This document shows positions 1-7,202 of a stretch of DNA of 14,966 nucleotides, one piece after another. The notes below the pieces were generated by a model that saw only the letters and a program-made list of their open reading frames with translations, did no database searches and had not been told where the DNA came from. This DNA comes from Betaproteobacteria bacterium (GTDB taxonomy: Bacteria; Pseudomonadota; Gammaproteobacteria; Burkholderiales; Rhodocyclaceae), in the NCBI GenBank assembly GCA_028065725.1, contig JAPTVL010000146.1:1-14966 (forward strand). The letters run 5' to 3'. The first letter of the stretch is position 1. Each line of letters begins with the position of its first letter. Both the position numbers and the translations under genes were made by a program.

Positions 1-1
1 G

Positions 2-454
2 GCACTCTCGGGGGCCGCCCAGCAGGCCGGCGTGCAGAACCGCATGTTCGGCATTTTTCACGACGCCGGTTACAAAGGCCTGTACGGCGGCCTGGGCAAT
101 GACCAAATCAAGGCGAGGAAGGGCGTCCCGGCCAAAGAACAGCTGATGGACCGGATGAACGCCACCGAGCTGGCCGCCAACCAGTTCCGCATGACGCAGA
201 CCCGCGACAAACTGGCACGCGAAGGCATCCGCGACCAGCAGCAGGCCATCCGTGCCCACGAGCAGGTCGGCAAGGAAGTCCGCATCGCCATTGAACGCAT
301 TGGCGGCGAACGTCCTGAAAACATTCCCGTCGCCGAACGCATCAAGGACGTTGAGAAACGCATCAAGACCGCCACGCCCAAGCTGGAACTGGACGCGCGC
401 GATGCGGGCGGCTTGCTGGGTAAAACTCCACAAAACAAAGGAACAGGCGAATAA
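2..454 (+). CDS. dinD: DinD-like DNA-damage-inducible protein, C-terminal part (5' end outside window)
   Basis: The reading frame is open from the first bases, so the gene starts outside the window and only about 150 C-terminal residues are visible. They follow E. coli DinD closely from memory: an AAQQAGV stretch, then GYKGLYGGL, a KGV/L-x-x-K/N segment, STELAAN-like NATELAANQFR-TQT, and a V-G-x-x-VR-x-x-I-x-x-x-GG-x-x-PE block. The usual family length is about 275 residues, so roughly the last half is here. E. coli DinD is an SOS gene product reported to act on RecA filaments. DinD relatives are also often encoded inside restriction-modification operons. The stop lies 5 bases before the R-M gene on the same strand, so the two are probably co-transcribed. 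The GTG at 32 should not be taken as the start, because the homology extends upstream of it. Confidence 0.85.
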   Translation, partial: ALSGAAQQAGVQNRMFGIFHDAGYKGLYGGLGNDQIKARKGVPAKEQLMDRMNATELAANQFRMTQTRDKLAREGIRDQQQAIRAHEQVGKEVRIAIERIGGERPENIPVAERIKDVEKRIKTATPKLELDARDAGGLLGKTPQNKGTGE

Positions 455-459
455 CAACC

Positions 460-3264
460 ATGCCGCTTAGCTGGAACGAAATTCGCAGCCGTGCCCACGA
501 GTTCTCCCGCAAGTGGATTGACGAAGAATCCGAACGCGCCGAAGCGCAAAGCTTCTGGAACGATTTTTTCGCGGTGTTCGGCATCGAACGCAAGCGCGTC
601 GCCATTTTCGAGAAGCAGGTCAACATCGCCCGCGCCGGCGAAAAACTCAAGCACGGCCGCATCGACGCCTTCTGGAAAGGCATACTGCTGATCGAGCACA
701 AAAGCCGCGGCGCCGACCTCAACCGCGCCTTCGCGCAGGCCGCGGATTACTTCGACGGCATCGCCGAGCGCGACCTGCCGCGCTACATCCTGGTGTCCGA
801 CTTCGAGCGCTTCCGCCTCTACGACCTGGAAGACGACACCGAGACCGAATTCAAGCTCGCCGATCTGCACAAGCGCATCAAGCACTTCGCGTTCATTGCC
901 GGCTACCGCACCCAGGTCATTGCGCCGCAGAATCCGGTCAACATCAAGGCCGCCGAGCGCATGGGCAGGCTGCATGACCGGCTCAAGGCGAGCGGCTACG
1001 AAGGCCACCCGCTGGAAGTGCTGCTGGTTCGCCTGCTGTTCTGTCTGTTTGCCGAGGACACCGGCATCTTCCAGCCCGCCGGCAGTTTCCGCATCTGGCT
1101 CGACGAGCGCACCGCGCAGGACGGCTCCGACCTCGGCCCGCAACTGGCATTGTTTTTCCAAGTGCTCAACACGCCGGACAACAAGCGCTCGGAAAATCTC
1201 GACGATCAACTCGCCGCCTTCCCCTATGTGAACGGCAAATTGTTCGATGAGACCATTCCGATTGCCGGTTTCGACAGCGCGATGCGCGACGCCCTGCTGG
1301 ATTGCTGTGCGCTCGACTGGGCCGCGATTTCACCCGCCATCTTCGGGGCGCTGTTCCAGAGCATCATGGACGACAAGGCACGCCGCAATCTCGGTGCGCA
1401 CTACACCAGCGAGGAAAACATTCTCAAGCTCATCAAGCCGCTGTTCCTCGACGCGCTGTGGGCCGAATTCGAAAAGGTGAAAAGGAACAGGAACAAGCTG
1501 TTCGAGTTTCACAAGAAACTCCGCGGCCTCACCTTCTTCGACCCCGCCTGCGGCTGCGGAAACTTCCTCGTCATCGCCTACCGCGAGCTGCGCCTGCTGG
1601 AACTCGACATCCTGCGCGCCTCGCTCGCGCTGGAACGCGAATTCAAGCAATCGCTGGTCGACATTTTCCAGCTGCTCTCCATCGACGTCGACCAGTTTTA
1701 CGGCATCGAGATCGAGGAATTCCCCGCGCAGATCGCCCAAGTCGCGCTGTGGCTGGCCGACCACCAGATGAACCTCAAGGTGAGCGAGGAATTCGGCATG
1801 TATTTTGCCCGCATTCCGTTGAAGACCAGCCCGCACATTGTGAATGGCAATGCGCTCACGCTCGACTGGAACAGCGTGCTGCCAGCGGAACGGGCAAGCT
1901 ACGTGATGGGCAACCCGCCCTTCATTGGCCATCACCTGCAAAGCGAAGAGCAGAAATCCTTACTTCGAAGCGAGCTGCATGACGTTTCCGCCGCGGGGGT
2001 AATGGATTTTGTAAGTGCCTGGTATGTAAAGGCTGCTCGCTACATCCGTGACACGAAGATCGAGGTTGCTTTCGTGGCCACAAACTCGATTACGCAGGGC
2101 GAGCAAGTCGGAATCTTGTGGTCTGCCCTTCTCAAAGAGGGAGTCCGCATCAACTTCGCGCACACAACATTCCGCTGGAACAACGAGGCGCGTGGCAAGG
2201 CCGCTGTTTACTGCGTGATTATTGGTTTCGCCCAATTCGAACGCGATCAGAAAATCCTGTTCGAATATGACACACCGGACGCTGAACCGCATACCCGTGT
2301 GGTCAGCCACATCAACCCTTATTTGATCGATGGACCAGACGTCCTTCTGGAGAACCGTAGCCAACCCTTGGCGAATGTACCCGCGATGATGTACGGGAGT
2401 AAGCCGACTGACGGTGGAAACTTCCTCTTCTCAGAACATGAGGCCAAGGAATTTCTGGAGCACGAGCCTGCCGCTCAGAAATTTGTTCGCCCCTTCATCA
2501 GCGCGCATGAATACCTTCATGGTGAAAAACGTTTTGTGCTGTGGCTGGTAGACGCAAAGCCGGACGAAATTGCAAAATTGCCCGCGGTCAAACAGCGTAT
2601 TGAAGCGGTTGCAGCCTTCCGGAAAGCAAGCAAGGCAAAGACGACACGGGACTACCCGTACCCAACGCTGTTTCGTCAGGTCACGCAGCCGCTGTCCAGC
2701 TACGTCCTGATCCCAGGCCACACTTCCGAGAACCGCCGGTATATTCCTTTCGGGTTCTTTCCCAGCGACGTCATTGTAGGAAATAGTTGCTTTGCCCTGC
2801 CTGGGGCAACCCTGTTCCATTTCGGGGTCATCCAGTCATCCATGCACATGGCCTGGGTACGGTATACATGCGGCCGACTGGAGAGTCGTTATCGTTACTC
2901 AAAGGACATCGTCTACAACAACTTCCCCTGGCCTTCATGTTCTTCTTGCAACGCAAGTGGAACCGACGCCCCTGCCGACAAAATCCGGCAGGCCATCGAA
3001 GCCACCGCGCAGGCCGTGCTCGATGCCCGCGCGCAATTCCCCGACGCCACGCTCGCCGACCTCTACGGCCCACTGACCATGCCGCCCGCGCTGCTGCGCG
3101 CACACCAGAAGCTCGATGCGGCGGTGGACAAGGCTTACAGCAAGACCAGCCTCAAGTCCGACGCCGAGCGGGTAGCGTTCCTGTTTCAGCGCTACCAGGC
3201 ATTGACCTCTCTCTTGCCGGTCGCCGACACGAAGCTCAGCCGGAAAAGATCCACCGCTACTTGA
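460..3264 (+). CDS. MmeI-like type IIL restriction-modification enzyme (fused endonuclease, m6A methyltransferase, specificity)
   Basis: A 934-residue single-chain enzyme, close to the length of MmeI (about 920). The N-terminal nuclease domain shows the MmeI-type PD-(D/E)xK arrangement D69-x9-E79-x-K81. A helical spacer follows to about residue 300. The gamma-class N6-adenine methyltransferase domain has motif I as D361-PACGCGNF-369 and motif IV as N485-P-P-F488. The target-recognition and C-terminal helical parts follow, with the family's NFPWP motif at 821-825 and a conserved LADLYGPLTMPPALLRAH segment near the end. Such enzymes recognise an asymmetric site, methylate one strand and cut about 20 bases downstream; no separate methylase gene is needed. 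It starts 5 bases after the dinD stop. The nearest purine-rich ribosome site, AAAGGA at 438-443, is rather far from the ATG. All catalytic motifs are present and the frame is unbroken, so it is probably active. The central third is lower in GC than both ends. Confidence 0.93.
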   Translation: MPLSWNEIRSRAHEFSRKWIDEESERAEAQSFWNDFFAVFGIERKRVAIFEKQVNIARAGEKLKHGRIDAFWKGILLIEHKSRGADLNRAFAQAADYFDGIAERDLPRYILVSDFERFRLYDLEDDTETEFKLADLHKRIKHFAFIAGYRTQVIAPQNPVNIKAAERMGRLHDRLKASGYEGHPLEVLLVRLLFCLFAEDTGIFQPAGSFRIWLDERTAQDGSDLGPQLALFFQVLNTPDNKRSENLDDQLAAFPYVNGKLFDETIPIAGFDSAMRDALLDCCALDWAAISPAIFGALFQSIMDDKARRNLGAHYTSEENILKLIKPLFLDALWAEFEKVKRNRNKLFEFHKKLRGLTFFDPACGCGNFLVIAYRELRLLELDILRASLALEREFKQSLVDIFQLLSIDVDQFYGIEIEEFPAQIAQVALWLADHQMNLKVSEEFGMYFARIPLKTSPHIVNGNALTLDWNSVLPAERASYVMGNPPFIGHHLQSEEQKSLLRSELHDVSAAGVMDFVSAWYVKAARYIRDTKIEVAFVATNSITQGEQVGILWSALLKEGVRINFAHTTFRWNNEARGKAAVYCVIIGFAQFERDQKILFEYDTPDAEPHTRVVSHINPYLIDGPDVLLENRSQPLANVPAMMYGSKPTDGGNFLFSEHEAKEFLEHEPAAQKFVRPFISAHEYLHGEKRFVLWLVDAKPDEIAKLPAVKQRIEAVAAFRKASKAKTTRDYPYPTLFRQVTQPLSSYVLIPGHTSENRRYIPFGFFPSDVIVGNSCFALPGATLFHFGVIQSSMHMAWVRYTCGRLESRYRYSKDIVYNNFPWPSCSSCNASGTDAPADKIRQAIEATAQAVLDARAQFPDATLADLYGPLTMPPALLRAHQKLDAAVDKAYSKTSLKSDAERVAFLFQRYQALTSLLPVADTKLSRKRSTAT

Positions 3265-3700
3265 ACTTGATGGGTTTGCTGATTCCAGACCGGGTCACGC
3301 TATACATGACAGGCGGTTTGGCCTGCACGGCAAGGCGCTGGATTTTGTCGTAGAGACGGGCCACGAGATCGGCGGTTTCGGCCGCCGAAGCATTGCCGGC
3401 GGCGAGCACGAAAACGATGACGTTGTGCTCGCGAAAGGCTTCAAGTTCGGTGGGGCGCCTACGGATGTGCTTGTCGCGGGTCAGCACAACCCAGGCTTCG
3501 CTACCCGCAACCGCCAGCCATTCCTCGTCGGGCGCATCGGGTGCAAACCGCTGGTGATGGGCTATGTAATTCGCGCCGATCTTGTCCAGCGCCTCGCCCA
3601 GTAAGCGGCTCCAGGCGCAGCGATCAACAAACAGGGTGATCGGATCAGGCGGCGCGGCGCTGTTCGAAGCGGAGCGCTTCTTCGATTTCTTTTTCGTCAA
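3257..3700 (-). CDS. PIN-like toxin, VapC45/DUF5615-type
   Basis: 147 residues in the PIN-like ribonuclease fold. Acidic residues placed as in PIN domains are D26 in LFVDRCAW, D58/E59/E60, D76 in LTRDKHI, and E85. The size and partner resemble mycobacterial VapC45, whose antitoxin is also about 235 residues. The likely role is RNA cleavage when the antitoxin is degraded. The start is the only usable one in the frame, a TTG at 3700, which makes the gene overlap the end of the antitoxin gene by 56 bases. The lysine-rich first 20 residues are therefore encoded in overlap with the antitoxin's C-terminus, and a later non-standard start near residue 21 (ITLFVDR) cannot be excluded. The gene ends inside the tail of the convergent R-M gene (8-base overlap). 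Confidence 0.78.
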   Translation of the reverse strand: MTKKKSKKRSASNSAAPPDPITLFVDRCAWSRLLGEALDKIGANYIAHHQRFAPDAPDEEWLAVAGSEAWVVLTRDKHIRRRPTELEAFREHNVIVFVLAAGNASAAETADLVARLYDKIQRLAVQAKPPVMYSVTRSGISKPIKFK

Positions 3701-4349
3701 CGTTGTAGTCGAGCGCCATGTCTTCCAGCGAATCGCCAGCCTGGAAGCGATCGAAAATGACTTCGGTGGGTACGGCGGATCGGGTCAAAACGGGACGTCC
3801 GAAGGACAGGCGCGGATCGATGACCACGGATTTCGGCTGCTCCGCCGTGTGGTCTGAAGTGCGGCTGTAAGGGAATAGCTTGATCGGATTGCCCTGGTTG
3901 TCGCGCTCAATGCGCGCGAGTGCGAGTTCGAATTCGCCGCGCAGTGCCTCTTGCCCCTGACGCGAAACGTTCAACAATTTGCTGGCCTGCTCGACAAAAA
4001 GATCGATGCCGTTGGTTTTGAACTGTCTATCGATCAGCGGCCTGTCCGCACCCAACTGGCTACGCAGGTATTCGACGCTGTCACGTACTTTGGGCAGGCT
4101 GACCCGATGCACACGCCGGATCGCCGCCAGAACATGCAATTCGCAAAGATTGGCAAACGAAAGCAATTTATTGCGCTTGTCGGCCGCGTGAATAACCGCC
4201 TTGAAACGCACGCTGCCATCGTCCCGGCGTGTCTGCCCAAAACTCCAGGCTTTCACTGTGGCGGGGGGCAGATTGAGGATGTACGCGGCTTCGCTTGCCG
4301 GATAGGCTGGCTTATCGAAAATGGCGGCCTTTTCTATGTGCTGAGTCAT
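3645..4349 (-). CDS. DUF433-domain antitoxin, VapB45-like
   Basis: 234 residues. The N-terminal 45 residues (YPASEAAYILNLPPATVKAW) look like a MerR/excisionase-type helix-turn-helix. A middle segment with SFANLCELHVLAAIR follows. A C-terminal DUF433 domain spans about 170-230 (VVIDPRLSFGRPVLTRS-VPTEVIFDRFQAGDSLEDMALDYNVDEKEIEEAL). DUF433 proteins are a known antitoxin class paired with PIN-like or DUF5615 toxins, and this gene precedes such a toxin with a 56-base overlap. It probably neutralises the toxin and, through the helix-turn-helix, represses its own promoter. It starts at ATG 4349 with no strong Shine-Dalgarno sequence. It faces away from the AT-rich spacer that also serves the downstream ampG-like gene. 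Confidence 0.8.
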   Translation of the reverse strand: MTQHIEKAAIFDKPAYPASEAAYILNLPPATVKAWSFGQTRRDDGSVRFKAVIHAADKRNKLLSFANLCELHVLAAIRRVHRVSLPKVRDSVEYLRSQLGADRPLIDRQFKTNGIDLFVEQASKLLNVSRQGQEALRGEFELALARIERDNQGNPIKLFPYSRTSDHTAEQPKSVVIDPRLSFGRPVLTRSAVPTEVIFDRFQAGDSLEDMALDYNVDEKEIEEALRFEQRRAA

Positions 4350-4632
4350 GGCGGCATCTTATCCTAATGGCCTTTTCGAATCGACCATGGCCTCATACAA
4401 CTCTTTTTGTGCCAGAAATTACCGGCTGGGTGAAGCCCAATCAGATAGAGTAGCGGCTTTAAGCAGCATAATTTTTTGCATGCCTAGGCGGAATAAATAG
4501 CTTGTTAACAAATGATCGAAAATTAATGACCGCGCCAGAGAAAACAACTTTTTATCTTTTATATCAACAAGTTGCATGCGTGTCCATATAAACAAGCTTT
4601 AACATTCGCGAATAGTCGACACGAAAATTTAT
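4350..4632. other. AT-rich intergenic spacer between divergent units
   Basis: This 283-base stretch is clearly richer in A and T than the coding sequence on both sides. It must hold the promoter of the minus-strand antitoxin-toxin pair and that of the plus-strand ampG-like gene. It contains the perfect palindromes TTGTTAACAA (4502-4511) and ATTCGCGAAT (4604-4613), and GGCCTTTTC twice (4328 region and 4368 region, the first just inside the antitoxin gene). I see no gene, tRNA or terminator in it. Confidence 0.6.
4564..4592 (+). promoter_or_regulatory. Candidate sigma-70 promoter for the ampG-like gene
   Basis: TCAACA (4564-4569) and TATAAA (4587-4592) are 17 bases apart, matching the -35 and -10 consensus at 4 and 5 of 6 positions. 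Transcription would begin near 4599, leaving a leader of about 34 bases that contains the ATTCGCGAAT palindrome. In an AT-rich region such matches arise by chance, so this is a weak call. Confidence 0.33.
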
Positions 4633-5991
4633 ATGTTGCCCTCCCCTCACCCTTGGCTCAACGCCCTCACGGTCTACACCCACCCCCGTGTCGTCGGCAT
4701 GCTGTTTCTCGGCTTTTCCGCCGGGCTGCCGCTGCTGCTGGTGCTGGGCACGCTGTCGTTCTGGCTGTCGGAGGCGGGCATTGCGCGCGCGACGATCGGG
4801 CATCTCTCCTGGGTGGGGCTGGCGTATGGCTTCAAGTTTTTGTGGTCGCCGCTGGTGGACCGGCTGCCGCTGCCCTTCCTGACGGCGAGGCTGGGCAAGC
4901 GTCGGGCGTGGCTGCTGCTCTCTCAGATCGCCATTGCCGCTGCACTCCTTGGAATGGCGAACACCGACCCGGTGCTGAACCTGACGCACATGGTGTTTTT
5001 CGCGCTGGCGGTGGCCTTCGCTTCGGCGACGCAGGACATCGCGCTCGACGCCTACCGCATCGAGGCGGTTGAAATCGGGAAGCAGGGCGCGATGGCGGCG
5101 ACCTACCAGGCGGGCTACCGCATCGCGATGATCACGGCCGGCGCGGGGGCGCTGTGGATCGCGGCCGCGTTCGACCCCTCCGAGGCGGCCTACGACTTCC
5201 GTCCCTGGCAGGTGGCGTACACGGCGATGGCGGCGCTGATGGCGGTGGGCATCCTCACCACGCTGACCATCCGCGAGCCGGAAAAGAAGATTTCCAGCGT
5301 CACCACCGAGCGCGAGGCGCACACGCGGGATCGCTTCGCCGCGGCCGGTTTGCACGGCTGGCTGCTGACCGCCACGGCGTGGTTCCACAGCGCGGTGCTG
5401 TCGCCCTTCATCGACTTCATCCAGCGCTACAAGTGGCAGGCGGTGCTGATGCTGGCGCTGATCGCGGTATACCGCATCTCCGACGTGGTGATGGGGGTGA
5501 TGAGCAATCCCTTCTACCAGGAAATGGGCTTCACCAAGGACGAGGTGGCGACGGTGTCCAAGGTGTACGGCGTCATCATGACCATCGCCGGCGCAGGCCT
5601 CGGCGGCCTGCTGGTGATGCGCCTGGGGGTGATGCGCACCCTGTTTCTCGGCGCGGTGCTGTCGGCGGCGACCAATCTGCTGTTCGTGTGGCTGGCCGGG
5701 CGCGGGCACGACGTCGGCGCGCTGGTGTTCACGGTGTCGGCGGACAACCTCTCCGCGGGCATCGCATCGAGCGCCTTCGTCGCCTATCTCTCCGGGCTGG
5801 TGAACCAGGCATATTCGGCGACGCAGTACGCGCTGTTCACTTCGGTGATGCTGCTGCTGCCGAAGTTCATCGCGGGCTTTTCCGGCGAGTTCGTCGATGC
5901 GTACGGCTGGGCGAATTTCTTCACCGGCACGGCGCTGATCGGGGTGCCGGTGCTGCTGCTGGTGTGGCTGGTATCCCGAAACCATAAATAA
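4633..5991 (+). CDS. ampG: AmpG-type muropeptide permease (MFS)
   Basis: 452 residues with about twelve hydrophobic segments along the whole chain. It fits the AmpG branch of the major facilitator superfamily, which imports GlcNAc-anhydroMurNAc peptides from the periplasm for cell-wall recycling and influences beta-lactamase induction. Family signatures are GFSAGLPLLLVLGTLSFWL (27 onward), the first-loop WSPLVDR near 71-77 followed by GKRRAW (88-93), and ATQDIALDAYRIE (132-144). The length is slightly below E. coli AmpG (491). The ATG at 4633 lacks a clear Shine-Dalgarno site, but it places about 20 residues before the first membrane segment, as expected. The next gene starts 2 bases after the stop, so the pair is co-transcribed. 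No beta-lactamase or lytic transglycosylase gene is nearby. Confidence 0.87.
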   Translation: MLPSPHPWLNALTVYTHPRVVGMLFLGFSAGLPLLLVLGTLSFWLSEAGIARATIGHLSWVGLAYGFKFLWSPLVDRLPLPFLTARLGKRRAWLLLSQIAIAAALLGMANTDPVLNLTHMVFFALAVAFASATQDIALDAYRIEAVEIGKQGAMAATYQAGYRIAMITAGAGALWIAAAFDPSEAAYDFRPWQVAYTAMAALMAVGILTTLTIREPEKKISSVTTEREAHTRDRFAAAGLHGWLLTATAWFHSAVLSPFIDFIQRYKWQAVLMLALIAVYRISDVVMGVMSNPFYQEMGFTKDEVATVSKVYGVIMTIAGAGLGGLLVMRLGVMRTLFLGAVLSAATNLLFVWLAGRGHDVGALVFTVSADNLSAGIASSAFVAYLSGLVNQAYSATQYALFTSVMLLLPKFIAGFSGEFVDAYGWANFFTGTALIGVPVLLLVWLVSRNHK

Positions 5992-5993
5992 CC

Positions 5994-6674
5994 ATGATCG
6001 AGTTTTCCCTTCTGACCGCGCTGCTTGCCGGCCTTCTCGGCGGCGTGCACTGCGTCGGCATGTGCGGCGGCATCGTCGCGGCCTTCTCCTTCCGCGCCGA
6101 CGGCAGTACGCCGCCGTTCCGCATGCACCTGGCCTACAACCTGGGGCGAGTGCTCTCGTATGCGCTGTTCGGCGCGCTGGCAGGGGCGCTCGGCGCCTCG
6201 CTCAAGCTGGCGGAATTCATGCCGGTGCAGACGCTGCTGTTCGTACTGGCGCAGGTCGTGATGATCCTGCTCGGTTTATACCTGGCCGGATTCAACCAGT
6301 GGGTGCTGGTGTTCGAGCGTGCCGGCGGCGCCCTGTGGAAGCAGGTGAAGCCGCTGTTCCAGAAACTGCTGCCGGTGAAGTCGTTGCCGCAGGCGCTGCT
6401 GGCCGGCATGGCCTGGGGCTGGCTGCCGTGCGGGCTGGTGTATTCGGTGCTGGTCTCCGCGCTGGCGGCGGGCAGCGCCACCTCGGGCGCGGCGCTGATG
6501 CTGGCATTCGGCCTCGGCACGCTGCCGAACCTCTTGGGCATGGGGCTGTTCGCGCGGCAGATCCAGCCGTTCATGCAGCAGGTGTGGGTGCGACGTGCGG
6601 CCGGACTGACGGTGGCAGGCTTCGGCATATGGGGGCTGCTGGCGCTCGGCTATTCCGCGTACACGAAGGCCTGA
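5994..6674 (+). CDS. TauE/SafE-family (DsbD_2/UreH-like) membrane protein
   Basis: 226 residues, mostly membrane segments in two blocks of about three. Each half opens with a short Cys-containing motif: GGVHCVGMCGG (H19, C20, C24) and GWLPCGLVYS (C146). A FGLGTLPNLLGMG segment follows. This is the pattern of the short sulfite-exporter/DsbD_2/UreH-like family, annotated variously as urease accessory, cytochrome-oxidase biogenesis or metal/thiol transport proteins. The paired cysteines suggest redox or metal handling across the inner membrane, but the substrate cannot be read from sequence. It is coupled to the ampG-like gene (2-base gap), which may be simple co-transcription. No urease or cbb3 oxidase genes are in the window. 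Confidence 0.8.
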   Translation: MIEFSLLTALLAGLLGGVHCVGMCGGIVAAFSFRADGSTPPFRMHLAYNLGRVLSYALFGALAGALGASLKLAEFMPVQTLLFVLAQVVMILLGLYLAGFNQWVLVFERAGGALWKQVKPLFQKLLPVKSLPQALLAGMAWGWLPCGLVYSVLVSALAAGSATSGAALMLAFGLGTLPNLLGMGLFARQIQPFMQQVWVRRAAGLTVAGFGIWGLLALGYSAYTKA

Positions 6675-6687
6675 AGCCGGAGGCTGG

Positions 6688-6715
6688 AAAGAGAACAGCC
6701 CCGGATCCGGGGCTG
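6688..6715 (-). terminator. Hairpin terminator between convergent units
   Basis: A perfect 10+10 inverted repeat (arms CAGCCCCGGA / TCCGGGGCTG, 6696-6715) lies 12 bases past the stop of the DUF4426 gene. On the minus strand it is followed by TTCTCTTT, so it fits a Rho-independent terminator for the minus-strand operon. On the plus strand no T-run follows, but the same hairpin may still help end the ampG-like transcript. Confidence 0.6.
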
Positions 6716-6727
6716 CGTGGGCTGGCA

Positions 6728-7156
6728 TTACTTGTAGAACTTCTGGTTGAACACCATTTCGCGTTTCGATTGGCCCGCCACTTCAACCGTGGCGGTGAAC
6801 TTCAGCGTGTCGGGCGGCGTCACCCGAAATTCACCCAGGTAGTAGATCGCGGTGCCCTCCTTGATCTCGCGCATCTCGACGTTGGCCAGTTGCTGGCTGA
6901 GGTTGGTGACGTAGAGCGTCAACCTGGCCGGAACCGGCGTCGGCGCGCCGACAGGATTCTGCTTCAGCACCGCCATCGTGACCAATCCGCGCGTCTTGCT
7001 GCGCTCGATCTTGTAGGCGCGCGCAACCTCAGGCGACAGTTCATCAGTAGTGAGCGCGTTGTAATGAATCACAAGCGGACCGAATTTCTGCGAGATTTCA
7101 GCGTGGGCGACGCCAACGATGGAACACAGGCACAGTGCGGCAAGCAGGCGCTTCAT
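6728..7156 (-). CDS. DUF4426 secreted protein
   Basis: 142 residues with a cleavable signal peptide (MKRLLAALCLCSIVGVAHA, cut before E20). The mature part fits DUF4426: FGPLVIHYNAL near the start, PEVARAYKIERSKTRGLVTMAVL in the middle, then L-VTNLSQQLANVEMREI-EGTAIYYLGEF and a C-terminal FNQKFYK. It is a small periplasmic beta-rich family of unknown role. In gammaproteobacteria it is typically found beside metX/metW, and here it is again within a few genes of a homoserine acyltransferase. An AGGAG site lies 7 bases before the ATG. The 46-base gap after the lipoprotein gene has no terminator, so it may be the last gene of the operon or have its own promoter. Confidence 0.78.
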   Translation of the reverse strand: MKRLLAALCLCSIVGVAHAEISQKFGPLVIHYNALTTDELSPEVARAYKIERSKTRGLVTMAVLKQNPVGAPTPVPARLTLYVTNLSQQLANVEMREIKEGTAIYYLGEFRVTPPDTLKFTATVEVAGQSKREMVFNQKFYK

Positions 7157-7202
7157 GGTCTCTCTCCTCGTATTGTGGGCAATGCCTTATCAATATAGGT
7201 GC

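Noticed and set aside
70..1209. 379-codon open frame on the minus strand opposite dinD and the R-M gene
   Set aside because: It is antisense to two genes with clear family motifs, and its Val/Glu/Leu-biased product is what GC-rich third positions create opposite a real gene.
1..4350. Transposon, integrase, tRNA or attachment site bounding the defence island
   Set aside because: I found no transposase, integrase, tRNA gene or matching direct repeats inside the window; the left border lies outside it.
4564..5985. 473-codon open frame on the minus strand opposite the ampG-like gene
   Set aside because: The product is dominated by His, Arg and Gln with no recognisable domain, while the opposite strand gives a full membrane transporter.
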